A stretch of DNA of 64,000 nt, taken from Paenibacillus vietnamensis. Its GTDB lineage: Bacteria; Bacillota; Bacilli; Paenibacillales; Paenibacillaceae. A program made the translations under genes and the position numbers. The stretch's first letter is position 1, and each line of letters opens with the position of its first letter. The notes under the pieces were generated by a model. The model searched no databases. It saw nothing but the letters and a program-made list of their open reading frames with translations, and was not told the DNA's origin. The stretch lies in NCBI RefSeq assembly GCF_020169515.1, contig NZ_JAHMHW010000008.1, forward strand, positions 1 through 64,000, in the 5' to 3' direction. This document shows, piece after piece, positions 42,263 to 50,692 of the stretch.

Positions 42263-43174
42263 ATGCCAGGGAAAGATCATGTTATATCGCAGGTGGTGTC
42301 TGCTGCCGGGAAAACCGGGTTAACCGGAGTCCAGCCGAGTGTCCTTAGCGATGGGGGAAATCTGATTGTCCATATGGCTCCATACCCGATTGTTGCGAGA
42401 GCAGCCATCGTTCATTCCAAAAACAATTCGGATCATGCATACAAGGTGCTGGAACGAGAGCTCAGGGTTGCGCGTCATCTCCAGGCCAAGGGCGTGCCGG
42501 CGCTGCAGCCGGCCGAATTACCAGGTGCAGGACCGTATGGGGCAGACGGGATTTGGATGACGTTTTGGAACTATGTTTCCTCCTCGCCATTGAAGCCGCC
42601 TTCGCCTAAAGAAGCTGCTGAACTGGTGAATGGACTTTCAAACGCAATGCAGGACTTTGGCGGGGAGGCTCCGAGGCTTGGCGTGTGGGAGAGGGCATGC
42701 GAATCGGCTGAGAGACTTAGGGAATCCGATGATGCACGCATACGTGCATTGCTGGAGGAATTCCGGAGGGTAGATCATTATATACGGCATGAATCGGGAC
42801 GGCTCATCCCCTGCCACGGCGACGCTCATTCAGGGAACCTGCTAGCTGGCCGCGATGGTTGGCTGTGGATGGACTTTGAGGATGTATCGCTTATGCCCGC
42901 TTACTGGGACCTTGCTTCCTACGTGAGCAACCTTGCCTTATTCGGCGGAGTGGAGGAGCCTGCTTTCAAGTATGTTCTGGAGGAATCCGGCATTGTTCAT
43001 GACCGGGGTGCTTTTGGGGCAGCTGTCGCTGCGCGTATATTGATGTCTACAATCGGTAATTTGGATTTTGCGCTGCGAGGGCATGGGGATATGGCGTTTG
43101 CGTCAAGGCAGCTGGAGATTGCGGGACCGTTTTTGCGCCAGTTGGATCTGGTGGTGGGGAGAAGGATGGTTTGA
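42263..43174 (+). CDS. Aminoglycoside phosphotransferase (APH) family protein (303 aa)
   Basis: A kinase-fold small-molecule phosphotransferase. The catalytic loop is CHGDAHSGNLL (about residues 188-198) and the metal-binding segment MDFEDVSLMPAYWDLAS follows. The lysine-binding N-lobe is less clear. Such proteins are widespread in Firmicutes and most do not confer drug resistance; the substrate is unknown. The ATG at 42263 has AAAGGAG 7 nt upstream, and a longer frame lacks support. A TACAAT box about 35 nt before it is a possible -10. Confidence 0.85.
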   Translation: MPGKDHVISQVVSAAGKTGLTGVQPSVLSDGGNLIVHMAPYPIVARAAIVHSKNNSDHAYKVLERELRVARHLQAKGVPALQPAELPGAGPYGADGIWMTFWNYVSSSPLKPPSPKEAAELVNGLSNAMQDFGGEAPRLGVWERACESAERLRESDDARIRALLEEFRRVDHYIRHESGRLIPCHGDAHSGNLLAGRDGWLWMDFEDVSLMPAYWDLASYVSNLALFGGVEEPAFKYVLEESGIVHDRGAFGAAVAARILMSTIGNLDFALRGHGDMAFASRQLEIAGPFLRQLDLVVGRRMV

Positions 43175-43430
43175 TGTTCAGGCGGACCGTTGTCCCGTGA
43201 TGTCGAAGATGTCCCGCCGGACTGACGAACCGTTATTGTCGCAAAATAGCTCAAAAAAGACTATGTTGTTCACAGTGGATCCTTTATTCGCCGTAAATCG
43301 TGCTGTTGGAGGGCAAAAAGGCACCGATAAAGGAAACAGTGTCCGCGAAATTCGAAAATAGCCGTTTTGGAGCGAAAATAGCGGATTCGGTGTCGGCCTG
43401 CGACCGCGCCAGCCTCCCCAAGGCAGGCTA
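43175..43430. other. Gene-free stretch with short repeats
   Basis: About 250 bp between convergent genes. CGAAAATAGC occurs twice 20 nt apart (43353 and 43373), and related AT-rich words such as CAAAATAGC appear further upstream. It looks like another worn dispersed repeat; no gene is visible. Confidence 0.45.
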
Positions 43431-43889
43431 TTAAAGCTCCAACGCGGCGCCTTGCTTGAAGCGTTTGATGACCATATGCGTCTTGACGCTGACGATTCCT
43501 TCGAGCGCATAGATTTTTTTGAACAAAAAAAGCTCCAGCGCCTTATCATCCTGCAGCAGGGCATGCATATGCAGCGTGCTCGGGCCGGTCATCTGGCAGA
43601 TGCTGAACACCTCTGGCTCCTCGGAAAGCCGGTGCCCGACCTGCTCGACAAACCGGGGCTCCACCTCCACTTCGAAAAATACGGCCATGCCTTTTCCCGA
43701 ATTAGGTGTATTCAGCCGGATAGTGAAGCTCTCGATAACCCCGTCACCGACGAGCGATTCGACGCGCTTTTGTATGGCGACCCTCGACAGGTTCAGTTGT
43801 TCCCCGATTTTGGCGTAAGGCATTCTTCCGTTCTCGTGCAGCAGCTTCACGATCTTTTGATCCGTCGGGTCCAAATGAGGCAATAACAT
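43431..43889 (-). CDS. Lrp/AsnC family transcriptional regulator (152 aa)
   Basis: A small regulator with an N-terminal helix-turn-helix (MPYAKIGEQLNLSRVAIQKR, about residues 23-42) and a C-terminal RAM ligand-binding domain. The start at 43889 (minus strand) is chosen because GGGGGAG lies 4-5 nt before it; an ATG six codons upstream lacks that support. Its target is unknown, and autoregulation through the AT-rich upstream region (43910-43965) is plausible. Confidence 0.9.
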   Translation of the reverse strand: MLLPHLDPTDQKIVKLLHENGRMPYAKIGEQLNLSRVAIQKRVESLVGDGVIESFTIRLNTPNSGKGMAVFFEVEVEPRFVEQVGHRLSEEPEVFSICQMTGPSTLHMHALLQDDKALELFLFKKIYALEGIVSVKTHMVIKRFKQGAALEL

Positions 43890-44021
43890 GAACTCTCCCC
43901 CAAACAAGCTTTATGTCATATAAGTTAACATTAGTTATGGGAATTCACAATAGATTTAGCTGATTTTTCAAAAATGTGACATAAAAATGCGATGAGGCGG
44001 GAAGATCGTGCTGAGGAATAC

Positions 44022-44069
44022 AAAAAAAGCCGGCCTGCAGGGCAGGTATTCTGCCTTTGGCCAGCTTTT
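44022..44069 (-). terminator. Intrinsic terminator after the TPR gene
   Basis: On the minus strand AAAAGCTGGCC pairs with GGCCGGCTTTT around an inner part, and seven T residues end it. Confidence 0.85.
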
Positions 44070-44083
44070 GGAGTTAACGTTGG

Positions 44084-44959
44084 TTAAGAGCGCCTGCGCG
44101 TCCATCCGAAAACTTTGACGTGAACGAGCAGCTTCGTTACCCAGTGGGTGATGCCGTATAGAATGATAAAGACGAGGACGAACGGCCGAAAAACGAGCCA
44201 CAGTACGATCCAACAAATGAGCACCTGCCAGGGTTTCATTTTTCTGAGCTGCTTGCCGGGCCAAAGCAATATGCGGTAGAGCTTGTAGCTCTTCTGCAAC
44301 GCCTCCAAAAATTCCTCGCGGATTTGCTTGTTGTCCGGATCGAGCCGGATGGCGTCTTTGAGCAAGTTCATGCCTTCGTCATATTCGCCCCGCTGCTCCG
44401 CGGCCCAGGCCAGGTAGAGGTAGACATGATCCTCCTCGGTCCCGAGCCGAAGCGCCTCCGCGGACAGCAGCTTCGACTCCGCCTTGTTTCGCAGCAGCGC
44501 TTCGATATAGCTCAAATTGGCGAGATAAAGCGCATTCTCGGGAGCGATGTCCAGTCCCTTCAGCAAATATTCCTTCGCTTCCGCGAATTTGCCGTTCCGG
44601 TTGCTGATGTTGGACAGCAGAAAATAATAGTGCGGTTCGTACGGATCGAAGCGCTGAGCGTGCCCGATCGCCTCCTTGGCCGCGGGCCAGTTCTGCATGT
44701 CGTAGTAGGCGTTCGTCCGCACGAACCAGGCCAGGCTGTGCTCGGGATCGCGCCGGAGCGCTTCATCGGACCAGTGCAGCGCCTGCCCGCAGTTGCTCAT
44801 TCGAAGCGAGATATGTCCCATCAGCGCAAAGGCGTCCGGTTCCTCCGGCTCTTCGCGGATGAGCTTCATCGCTTCCTCGGACGCTTCTTTATATTTTCTC
44901 CACTGCATCAGCTGATAGATTCGGCTGTACCGCTGGCTGTTCGCTTCGGTTTCTCGCAT
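44084..44959 (-). CDS. TPR protein with C-terminal membrane helices (291 aa)
   Basis: Six or so tetratricopeptide repeats (residues about 10-215) with the usual W/A/Y spacing, for example ALMGHISLRMSNCGQALHWS and YLLKGLDIAPENALYLANLS. A basic hinge and one long or two short hydrophobic helices (about 240-275) precede a basic tail. It is predicted as a membrane-anchored protein-interaction scaffold facing the cytoplasm. It lies 24 bp after the AAA+ ATPase gene on the same strand, so the two are probably co-transcribed and act together. Confidence 0.85.
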   Translation of the reverse strand: MRETEANSQRYSRIYQLMQWRKYKEASEEAMKLIREEPEEPDAFALMGHISLRMSNCGQALHWSDEALRRDPEHSLAWFVRTNAYYDMQNWPAAKEAIGHAQRFDPYEPHYYFLLSNISNRNGKFAEAKEYLLKGLDIAPENALYLANLSYIEALLRNKAESKLLSAEALRLGTEEDHVYLYLAWAAEQRGEYDEGMNLLKDAIRLDPDNKQIREEFLEALQKSYKLYRILLWPGKQLRKMKPWQVLICWIVLWLVFRPFVLVFIILYGITHWVTKLLVHVKVFGWTRRRS

Positions 44960-44983
44960 GGCGCCGTCTGCCTCTTTTCTCTC

Positions 44984-45955
44984 TTATTTGATCCCGTTCG
45001 TTTTCATATATTCGAGCACAATTTGAAAATCCTGATTCACGTCGCTAAAGGTAGCGTAATTTTTGGCGGTTGCGAACCAGTCGAGCGTCGTCGCCTTCCG
45101 CTGTTTAGCAGCTTTACGAAGGTCATCCTGGGAGATAGGCTGAATATCGCCGGTTTCATAAGCCTTCTCCAATGCGCTCTCGACGGCGTCCTTGACGATC
45201 TGCTCCAGATCCGCACCGGAGAAGTGTCTGGTTTCCTTGGCGATCTTGGCCAGATCCAGCCGGCCCAGCGGCTTGCCGTCCAGCTTGAGCTGCAGAATCG
45301 TCGACCGCTCGTTCTCTTCCGGAGGCGGGACAAAAATCATATGATTGAAGCGCCCCGGTCTGCGCAGCGCAGAATCCAGATACCACGGCGTGTTGGTTGC
45401 GCCAATGACGAATACCTGATCGTTGGAAGCGCGGAGCCCGTCGAGCTCCATCAGCAGCTGGTTGACGAGAACGCGGTCGTGATGCTGGCGCATCTGATTG
45501 CGGCTGCCGCCCATGGCGTCCAGCTCGTCTATGAAAATAACGCAAGGCTTATTCTCCCGGGCTTTCTCGAAAATATCATGCAGGTTGTTCTCGCTTTGAC
45601 CTACGTACATGCCGAGGATGGCCTGCAGCTCGATATGCATGAAGTTCGCTTGGATTTCACCGGCGACCGCCCTTGCCAGAAACGTTTTGCCGCATCCCGG
45701 CGGGCCGTACAGCAGCAAGCTTCCTCCCGCTTCCTTGCCGTATGCGGCGAACAATTCGGGCTGCTTCAACGGCAAAATGAAGTTCATCCGAATTTTTTTC
45801 TTCACGTCTTCCAATCCGCCTACATCGGCGAAGGTTTCCGCAGGCTTCTCGGACTCTACCAAATGCTTGCCGTCCTTGTCGAAATGAAGCAGCTTAAGCT
45901 TGTTGCGCCGGCGTTCCGCCAAATCGTCCCGGTCCTGGTCGTTGCGATCGGTCAT
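44984..45955 (-). CDS. Single-ring CDC48/Vps4-like AAA+ ATPase (323 aa)
   Basis: A classical AAA ATPase: Walker A GPPGCGKT (about residues 84-91), Walker B VIFIDELDA, and second region of homology GATNTPWYLDSALRRPGRF with arginine fingers. A C-terminal lid helix bundle (FSGADLEQIVKDA) is present. The short N-terminus (about 45 residues, charged) has no FtsH protease or substrate-recognition domain. It is therefore probably a remodelling ATPase that relies on a partner, and the adjacent membrane-anchored TPR protein is the obvious candidate (inference). Confidence 0.9.
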   Translation of the reverse strand: MTDRNDQDRDDLAERRRNKLKLLHFDKDGKHLVESEKPAETFADVGGLEDVKKKIRMNFILPLKQPELFAAYGKEAGGSLLLYGPPGCGKTFLARAVAGEIQANFMHIELQAILGMYVGQSENNLHDIFEKARENKPCVIFIDELDAMGGSRNQMRQHHDRVLVNQLLMELDGLRASNDQVFVIGATNTPWYLDSALRRPGRFNHMIFVPPPEENERSTILQLKLDGKPLGRLDLAKIAKETRHFSGADLEQIVKDAVESALEKAYETGDIQPISQDDLRKAAKQRKATTLDWFATAKNYATFSDVNQDFQIVLEYMKTNGIK

Positions 45956-46185
45956 GGAGCTCCTCCTTTAAACGCGTTTTTCTATTAGTGTACCAAATCC
46001 GGAATGGAAATGATCTATAAAATCCTCTAATGATTAAACGGAAAACATGATAAGCTTTCGTCGTTGCAGCGGCCGGAGAAGGCACCATTTTATTGACTGG
46101 GCATATACTCAAAGGAGGTAGGCGAAACGGATTGTGCCCCGTTCCGTCTGCGTCAGCCCCGAGGATCACGAAAGGAATCGTTCAT

Positions 46186-47004
46186 ATGGATTTATCAAGC
46201 GAGTTTGGTGCTTTTAATAGTAAGACGGCCATATGGCTTGCGGCTATGAGTTATCAGACCTATCCGTTATATTCGGAGGGAAAGGTTGTTTTGCCGAAAG
46301 GCTTTGAGCTAGTATACACGATCCGTGCTTTCGCCGACGCGGAGAATCCGACAGAGTTAGTATTTGGATTTATAGCGGAGTCAAAAAATCGAATCGTTGT
46401 AGCCTTTAGAGGATACGCCGCGTATCCTGCTGACCTTTTAGCAGCCTATGACATCCTTCAGGTACCGTATTCTTTTGTAAAAGCCGGAGGAAAAACCTCG
46501 CGCGGATTTACTTGCCTTTATCAATCGACCCGCAACAACTTCTTCAAAGAACTAAACAAGCTGCCTGCGACAAAAAAGCTGTTTATTACCGGTCACAATT
46601 ACGGCGGGGCGTTAGCTGAGTTGGCGGCGTTAGATATTGCTGTAAACACCGGGTTCAAACATCCCTTCGTCTATACGTATGGAAGTCCGCGTGTCGGAGA
46701 CCACGACTTTGCTTCCCGGTTCGATCAAGTGGTCAAAAACAGCTTTCGGATCGTCAATATTCACGATTCCTATCCTACTTTCCCGGCCCGGGTGTATCCT
46801 CCTCCTTTCACTAAGGAAGGGTTGGTCTATCGGCATGTCAATACGAAGTATCCGGTCGCTTTTCAGCTGAATAATACGACCCGGAATAATGAAATTGGCT
46901 GCTATTTCAAAAGCCTCAGCAAACAAAACCTTCGTTTCTCCAAAGAGTTATGCAGCAAAAATCCGGGTTTTTGCCCCGATACCGCGAAGTGTTTTCCGTT
47001 TTAA
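46186..47004 (+). CDS. Class 3 lipase-like protein lacking the catalytic serine (272 aa)
   Basis: An alpha/beta hydrolase of the fungal-type class 3 lipase family. The nucleophile elbow reads TGHNYGG, with Asn138 in place of the serine in GHSLGG, and the oxyanion-side FRGT has become FRGY. The Asp and His regions (NIHDSYPTFP, YRHVNTKYP) remain. The neighbouring paralogue keeps the active motif at the same position. The frame is fully open, so this looks like a maintained pseudoenzyme rather than debris. No signal peptide is seen. The ATG has AAAGGAA 8 nt upstream. Confidence 0.88.
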   Translation: MDLSSEFGAFNSKTAIWLAAMSYQTYPLYSEGKVVLPKGFELVYTIRAFADAENPTELVFGFIAESKNRIVVAFRGYAAYPADLLAAYDILQVPYSFVKAGGKTSRGFTCLYQSTRNNFFKELNKLPATKKLFITGHNYGGALAELAALDIAVNTGFKHPFVYTYGSPRVGDHDFASRFDQVVKNSFRIVNIHDSYPTFPARVYPPPFTKEGLVYRHVNTKYPVAFQLNNTTRNNEIGCYFKSLSKQNLRFSKELCSKNPGFCPDTAKCFPF

Positions 47005-47053
47005 GGAACGTGCCGAAGCCTGAAGCCCTGCATATAAAAAAGGAGCTGCTTCT

Positions 47054-47890
47054 ATGAATATCTCAAGCATGAAGGATAGGTTTAACAATGAAGATGCAAT
47101 CGTGCTCGCGGCCATGATTCATCAGTCGTATCAGCTTTTTGAGGAGGGGACGCTAAGCTTGCCGAAGGGCTTTAACCTTCAATACGCCATTCGGGCTTTG
47201 GCAGGCGTGGAGCGGCCGGAGGCTGAAGTATTCGGATTTATTGCGGAGTCGAAGGATACGATTGTTGTGGCTTTTAGGGGCACACGAACGTTTAACGACA
47301 ATGAGTCGGACCAGGATTTATACCAAATCGCTTATCCCTATGTCAAAGAGGCAGGAAAAACCCATCGGGGATTTACCTGTATTTATCATTCGGCAAGAAA
47401 CGAGTTCCTTACACAATTGTTCAAGCTATCTCCGGCAAAAAGACTAATGGTCGCGGGCCATAGCTTGGGAGGAGGTTTGGCGGCGTTAGCCGCTTATGAT
47501 ATTGCAGTCAATACCCCGTTTCGGAATCCCATTGTGTACACGTACGGCAGTCCGCGCGTCGGGGACCCTGATTTTGTTTCCCGCTTCAACCAACGGGTTC
47601 AGAATAGTATTCGAATCTTCAATGTTCATGACATTATTCCTACTTTGCCGGACCAGGCGTATCCGCCTCCGTTCACTAAGAATGGATTATTCTATCAGCA
47701 TGTAGACAAGGAGTATCCGCTCAATTTTCAGCTAAACAGCCTGGCGGTCCGTAATCATGAAATTGTGTGTTATTTTAAAAATCTCAGCCAGCTAAACCCC
47801 GGTTTTACCCAAGCATTATGTCATCAAAATCCGGGATTTTGTCCTGATACAGGGATGTGTGTTCCGTTTAATGGAGAATGCAGACCTTAA
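47054..47890 (+). CDS. Class 3 lipase (278 aa)
   Basis: A tandem paralogue of the previous gene with the intact motif VAGHSLGGGLAALA (nucleophile Ser137), FRGTRTF at the oxyanion side, and a likely Asp/His pair in NVHDIIPTLP and YQHVDKEYP. Both paralogues share a cysteine-containing C-terminus (NPGFCPDTGMCVPF here). It has no signal peptide and AAAGGAG before the ATG. It probably hydrolyses acylglycerols or similar esters. Confidence 0.9.
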   Translation: MNISSMKDRFNNEDAIVLAAMIHQSYQLFEEGTLSLPKGFNLQYAIRALAGVERPEAEVFGFIAESKDTIVVAFRGTRTFNDNESDQDLYQIAYPYVKEAGKTHRGFTCIYHSARNEFLTQLFKLSPAKRLMVAGHSLGGGLAALAAYDIAVNTPFRNPIVYTYGSPRVGDPDFVSRFNQRVQNSIRIFNVHDIIPTLPDQAYPPPFTKNGLFYQHVDKEYPLNFQLNSLAVRNHEIVCYFKNLSQLNPGFTQALCHQNPGFCPDTGMCVPFNGECRP

Positions 47891-47933
47891 GTGAATGTAC
47901 TCGTTGCCCGGCTCCCCGGCTTATATTTTCATA

Positions 47934-47985
47934 TTGACAGAAAAAGGGGGAGTCTTTATAATCTTAAATCGTAAACGTTACTATT
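47934..47985 (+). promoter_or_regulatory. cnt operon promoter with Zur-box-like site 1
   Basis: TTGACA (47934-47939), 17 nt and TATAAT (47957-47962) form a consensus sigma-A promoter. AAATCGTAAACGTTACTAT (47966-47984) begins 4 nt after the -10 box, over the transcription start. It matches the left half of the B. subtilis-type Zur box (AAATCGTAATNATTACGATTT) and most of the right half. Zinc-loaded Zur bound here would block transcription. Confidence 0.75.
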
Positions 47986-48072
47986 AATAAGTCATCTGAA
48001 GTGAATGCACGCTGTGGAGCATAACTTCCTTTGTGCAGCTTTCGGTAATCGCAAAAGAAAGAAGGTGAACGC

Positions 48073-48114
48073 ATGCCAGTGGGGGTGGCGAACTCCATTC
48101 ATCCCGTCCGTTAA
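48073..48114 (+). CDS. Possible 13-residue leader peptide
   Basis: An ATG preceded by AAGAAGGTG opens a 13-codon frame (MPVGVANSIHPVR) that stops within the second Zur-box-like site, 46 nt before cntA. A short translated leader is possible, but the sequence alone does not prove translation. Confidence 0.35.
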   Translation: MPVGVANSIHPVR

Positions 48115-48132
48115 TCGTAATAATTACACTTA
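48112..48132. promoter_or_regulatory. Zur-box-like site 2
   Basis: TAATCGTAATAATTACACTTA contains the perfect 11-bp dyad GTAATAATTAC, the core of the Firmicutes Zur box. It is 27 nt upstream of the cntA start and about 140 nt downstream of site 1. Confidence 0.72.
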
Positions 48133-48159
48133 ATTCACATCATAAAAAGGAGACTGATC

Positions 48160-49746
48160 ATGCTGTATTTCCATACAAGGAAATCAAAGAAAGTTATTGG
48201 GCTGCAAGCCGTCGTCCTTATTTTACTGGCGAGCCTTGCAGCCGGCTGCAGCAGCAATGCCGCGGTGGAGCCGTCCGGCGAAGAGGCCGAAGCCGTGAGC
48301 CCGGTCAAAAAAGTAACGGTCATCCGGAACCTGAAGGCGGATTCCCTCGATCCCCGAAAGAGCTGGGAGCCGCTGCGTGCCGGCATTACGGAAACGCTGA
48401 CGCGGCTGAACGAGAAGATGGAGATTACACCCTGGCTGGCGGAAGGCTGGGAAGCGGTGGATGATACCACTTGGCGGTTCCGGATCCGCGAGGGCATCAC
48501 GTTCCACGATGGCGCCAAGCTGGACGCGGCCGCGGTGAAGGCGTCGCTTGAGGACGCTATGAAGGCAAGCGAAGCGCTGGCCGTATCGTTGAAGATCTCC
48601 CGGATGGACGCTTCCGGACAAGAGCTGACGATCGTCACCTCTGAACCGTACCCTGCGCTTCCGTCGGAGCTTGTGAATCCCTATACGTCCATTATACACG
48701 CCGCTGCCAAAAGAAAGCCGGGAGAGCAGGCCATTCCTCTCTCGCCCGTCGGTACGGGACCTTATACGGCGGTTAAATTTACGCCAAACGTTGAAATCGT
48801 GCTGCAGCGATTCGAGGGGTACTGGGACGGAGCGGCCCCGCTGGATGAGGTGGTCTACAAATTCAATGAAGACGGCAATGTCCGCGCGCTCGCGCTGCAA
48901 GCGGGGGAGGCCGATATCGTGTACCAGCTGCCGGCCGAGACGATCACGGCCGTCGAGAGCGAACCGGAGCTCCGGGTGGAATCGCTTGCCGGGCTTCGCG
49001 TCTACCTGCTCATGTTCAATCAGCAGAAACCGGCCATGAAGGATATCCGGGTGAGAAAAGCGTTCGATCTGCTGCTGAACCGGGAAAGCATCGTGAATGA
49101 CATTATGCTGGGCCACGGCACCGCGGCCAGCGGTCCTTTCCATGCAGGCCTGCCGTTCGGAAGCAGGGAGAGTGCCCAGCCTATTCAGATTGAAGAAGCC
49201 AAACGGCTGCTCGTCGAAGCGGGCTACAAGGAGGAAAAAGACGGCAAGCTTTACCGGGACGGCAAACCGCTGACGCTGGAGGTCGTTACCTACAAAGGCA
49301 GGCCGGAGCTACCGCTCATCGCCCAGCTTCTTCAGGCGGATGCGGCCAAGGCCGGAGTTACGCTTAAAATCAACGTGGCCGAAAACGCGGATGTGTATTT
49401 GAGGGAAAACAAACAGTGGGATATGGCCACTTACGCGATTTTGTCGTCTCCACGCGGCGACGGCGGTTACTTTCTGAATGCGGCGCTGACGCCCGGCGGC
49501 TCGATCAATCCCGCCAATATCCGGGTGAACGGTTTGGAGGATACGCTGGATGAATTAAACCGGACGAGCGACATGGCGAAAAGGATCGAATGGACCAGGC
49601 AGGCCGCCGATATCGTGAAGCGGGAGGTTCCTCACGCCTATGCGGTTTATCCGAACCTGATCGTAGGCGTCAACCGGCGGGTCACCGGCTGGACGCCGGG
49701 ACCGGAGGAATATTACATCGTGACGAACAAGCTGGATGTGAAGTAG
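48160..49746 (+). CDS. cntA: Opine-metallophore/nickel-peptide ABC binding lipoprotein CntA (528 aa)
   Basis: An SBP_bac_5 (oligopeptide/nickel-type) binding lipoprotein. The signal ends in lipobox LAAGC (Cys30). Family patterns include LTRLNEKMEITPWLAEGWE near the N-terminus, SPVGTGPYTAVKF in the middle and DIRVRKAFDLLLNRESIVN. In the cnt systems this protein captures the metal-metallophore complex. It is the first gene after the Zur-box promoter, with AAAAGGAG before the ATG. The permease gene follows after one base. Assignment as CntA rests on the operon context, because the fold also serves peptides and nickel. Confidence 0.88.
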   Translation: MLYFHTRKSKKVIGLQAVVLILLASLAAGCSSNAAVEPSGEEAEAVSPVKKVTVIRNLKADSLDPRKSWEPLRAGITETLTRLNEKMEITPWLAEGWEAVDDTTWRFRIREGITFHDGAKLDAAAVKASLEDAMKASEALAVSLKISRMDASGQELTIVTSEPYPALPSELVNPYTSIIHAAAKRKPGEQAIPLSPVGTGPYTAVKFTPNVEIVLQRFEGYWDGAAPLDEVVYKFNEDGNVRALALQAGEADIVYQLPAETITAVESEPELRVESLAGLRVYLLMFNQQKPAMKDIRVRKAFDLLLNRESIVNDIMLGHGTAASGPFHAGLPFGSRESAQPIQIEEAKRLLVEAGYKEEKDGKLYRDGKPLTLEVVTYKGRPELPLIAQLLQADAAKAGVTLKINVAENADVYLRENKQWDMATYAILSSPRGDGGYFLNAALTPGGSINPANIRVNGLEDTLDELNRTSDMAKRIEWTRQAADIVKREVPHAYAVYPNLIVGVNRRVTGWTPGPEEYYIVTNKLDVK

Positions 49747-49747
49747 C

Positions 49748-50692
49748 ATGCTCGTCCTTGTCCGAAGAAGACTGCTCCAGCTGGTCATCGTGCTGTTCGG
49801 TCTGTCCGTCATTACCTTTGTGCTGATGAAGCTTGCGCCCGGGGACCCCGTGCTGTCCATTCTGCGGATTGACGAGGTGGCCGTGACGCAGGCGGATGAA
49901 GAAGCCGTGAGGGAGAAGCTCGGCTTCAATAAACCCTTCCTGCTGCAGTATGGCGAATGGCTGCTTCGGGTGCTCAAGCTCGATCTGGGCAGCTCCTACG
50001 TGAACGGAACGCCGGTGCTGACGCTTCTTAGCAGCCGCCTGCCGCTGACTCTGCAGCTGACGGCAGGCGCGATCGTCGTCATGCTGGCGCTGGCTATTCC
50101 GCTTGGGCTGCTTGCGGCGCGGTATCCGGGGCGCTGGCCGGATCACCTCTGCCGGATTTTCGCTTTGCTAGGCGCTTCGATTCCGAATTTTTTGCTTGGC
50201 CTGCTGCTTATTTATTTTTTGTCGTACCGGCTCGGCTGGCTTCCGACGATGGGAACAGGCGGTATCCGGCATATGATTTTGCCCTCCGTCACTTTGGGAT
50301 TCGCTCTTGCAGCCGTGTACTCCCGTCTGCTCCGCAGCGGGTTGCTGGACAGTCTGGCACAGCCCTATATCCGGGCAGCCAGAGCGAGAGGGATCGCCGG
50401 ATGGCGCGTTGTACTCTTGCATGCGCTGCGCCCCGCGCTGCTGCCGATGCTGGCCGTGTTCGGAATGAGCTTAGGCAGCATGCTGGCAGGCAGCGTTGTC
50501 GTTGAAATGCTTTATGCCTGGCCGGGCATTGGAAGTTTGGCCGTAGACGCCGTATTTCAGCGGGACTATCCCGTTATCCAGGGCTATGTGCTGCTGACAG
50601 GCGCTTTTGTCATCATCGTTAATCTAGTGGTGGATGTCTGTTACGGGCTGCTTGACCCGCGAATCAGCTTTGGAAAGGGGGACCTGCAATGA
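49748..50692 (+). CDS. cntB: Metallophore ABC transporter permease CntB (314 aa)
   Basis: A DppB/NikB-type permease with N-terminal helix (LLQLVIVLFGLSVITFVLMK), PGDPVLSILR segment, and the permease signature around RAARARGIAGWRVVLLHALR. About six membrane helices. The stop overlaps the next start (ATGA). It forms the channel with CntC. Confidence 0.9.
   Translation: MLVLVRRRLLQLVIVLFGLSVITFVLMKLAPGDPVLSILRIDEVAVTQADEEAVREKLGFNKPFLLQYGEWLLRVLKLDLGSSYVNGTPVLTLLSSRLPLTLQLTAGAIVVMLALAIPLGLLAARYPGRWPDHLCRIFALLGASIPNFLLGLLLIYFLSYRLGWLPTMGTGGIRHMILPSVTLGFALAAVYSRLLRSGLLDSLAQPYIRAARARGIAGWRVVLLHALRPALLPMLAVFGMSLGSMLAGSVVVEMLYAWPGIGSLAVDAVFQRDYPVIQGYVLLTGAFVIIVNLVVDVCYGLLDPRISFGKGDLQ

Noticed and set aside
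42263..43174. Calling the APH-family gene an aminoglycoside resistance determinant.
   Set aside because: Only the general kinase-fold motifs are visible, there is no mobile context, and most such chromosomal proteins in Firmicutes are not resistance enzymes.
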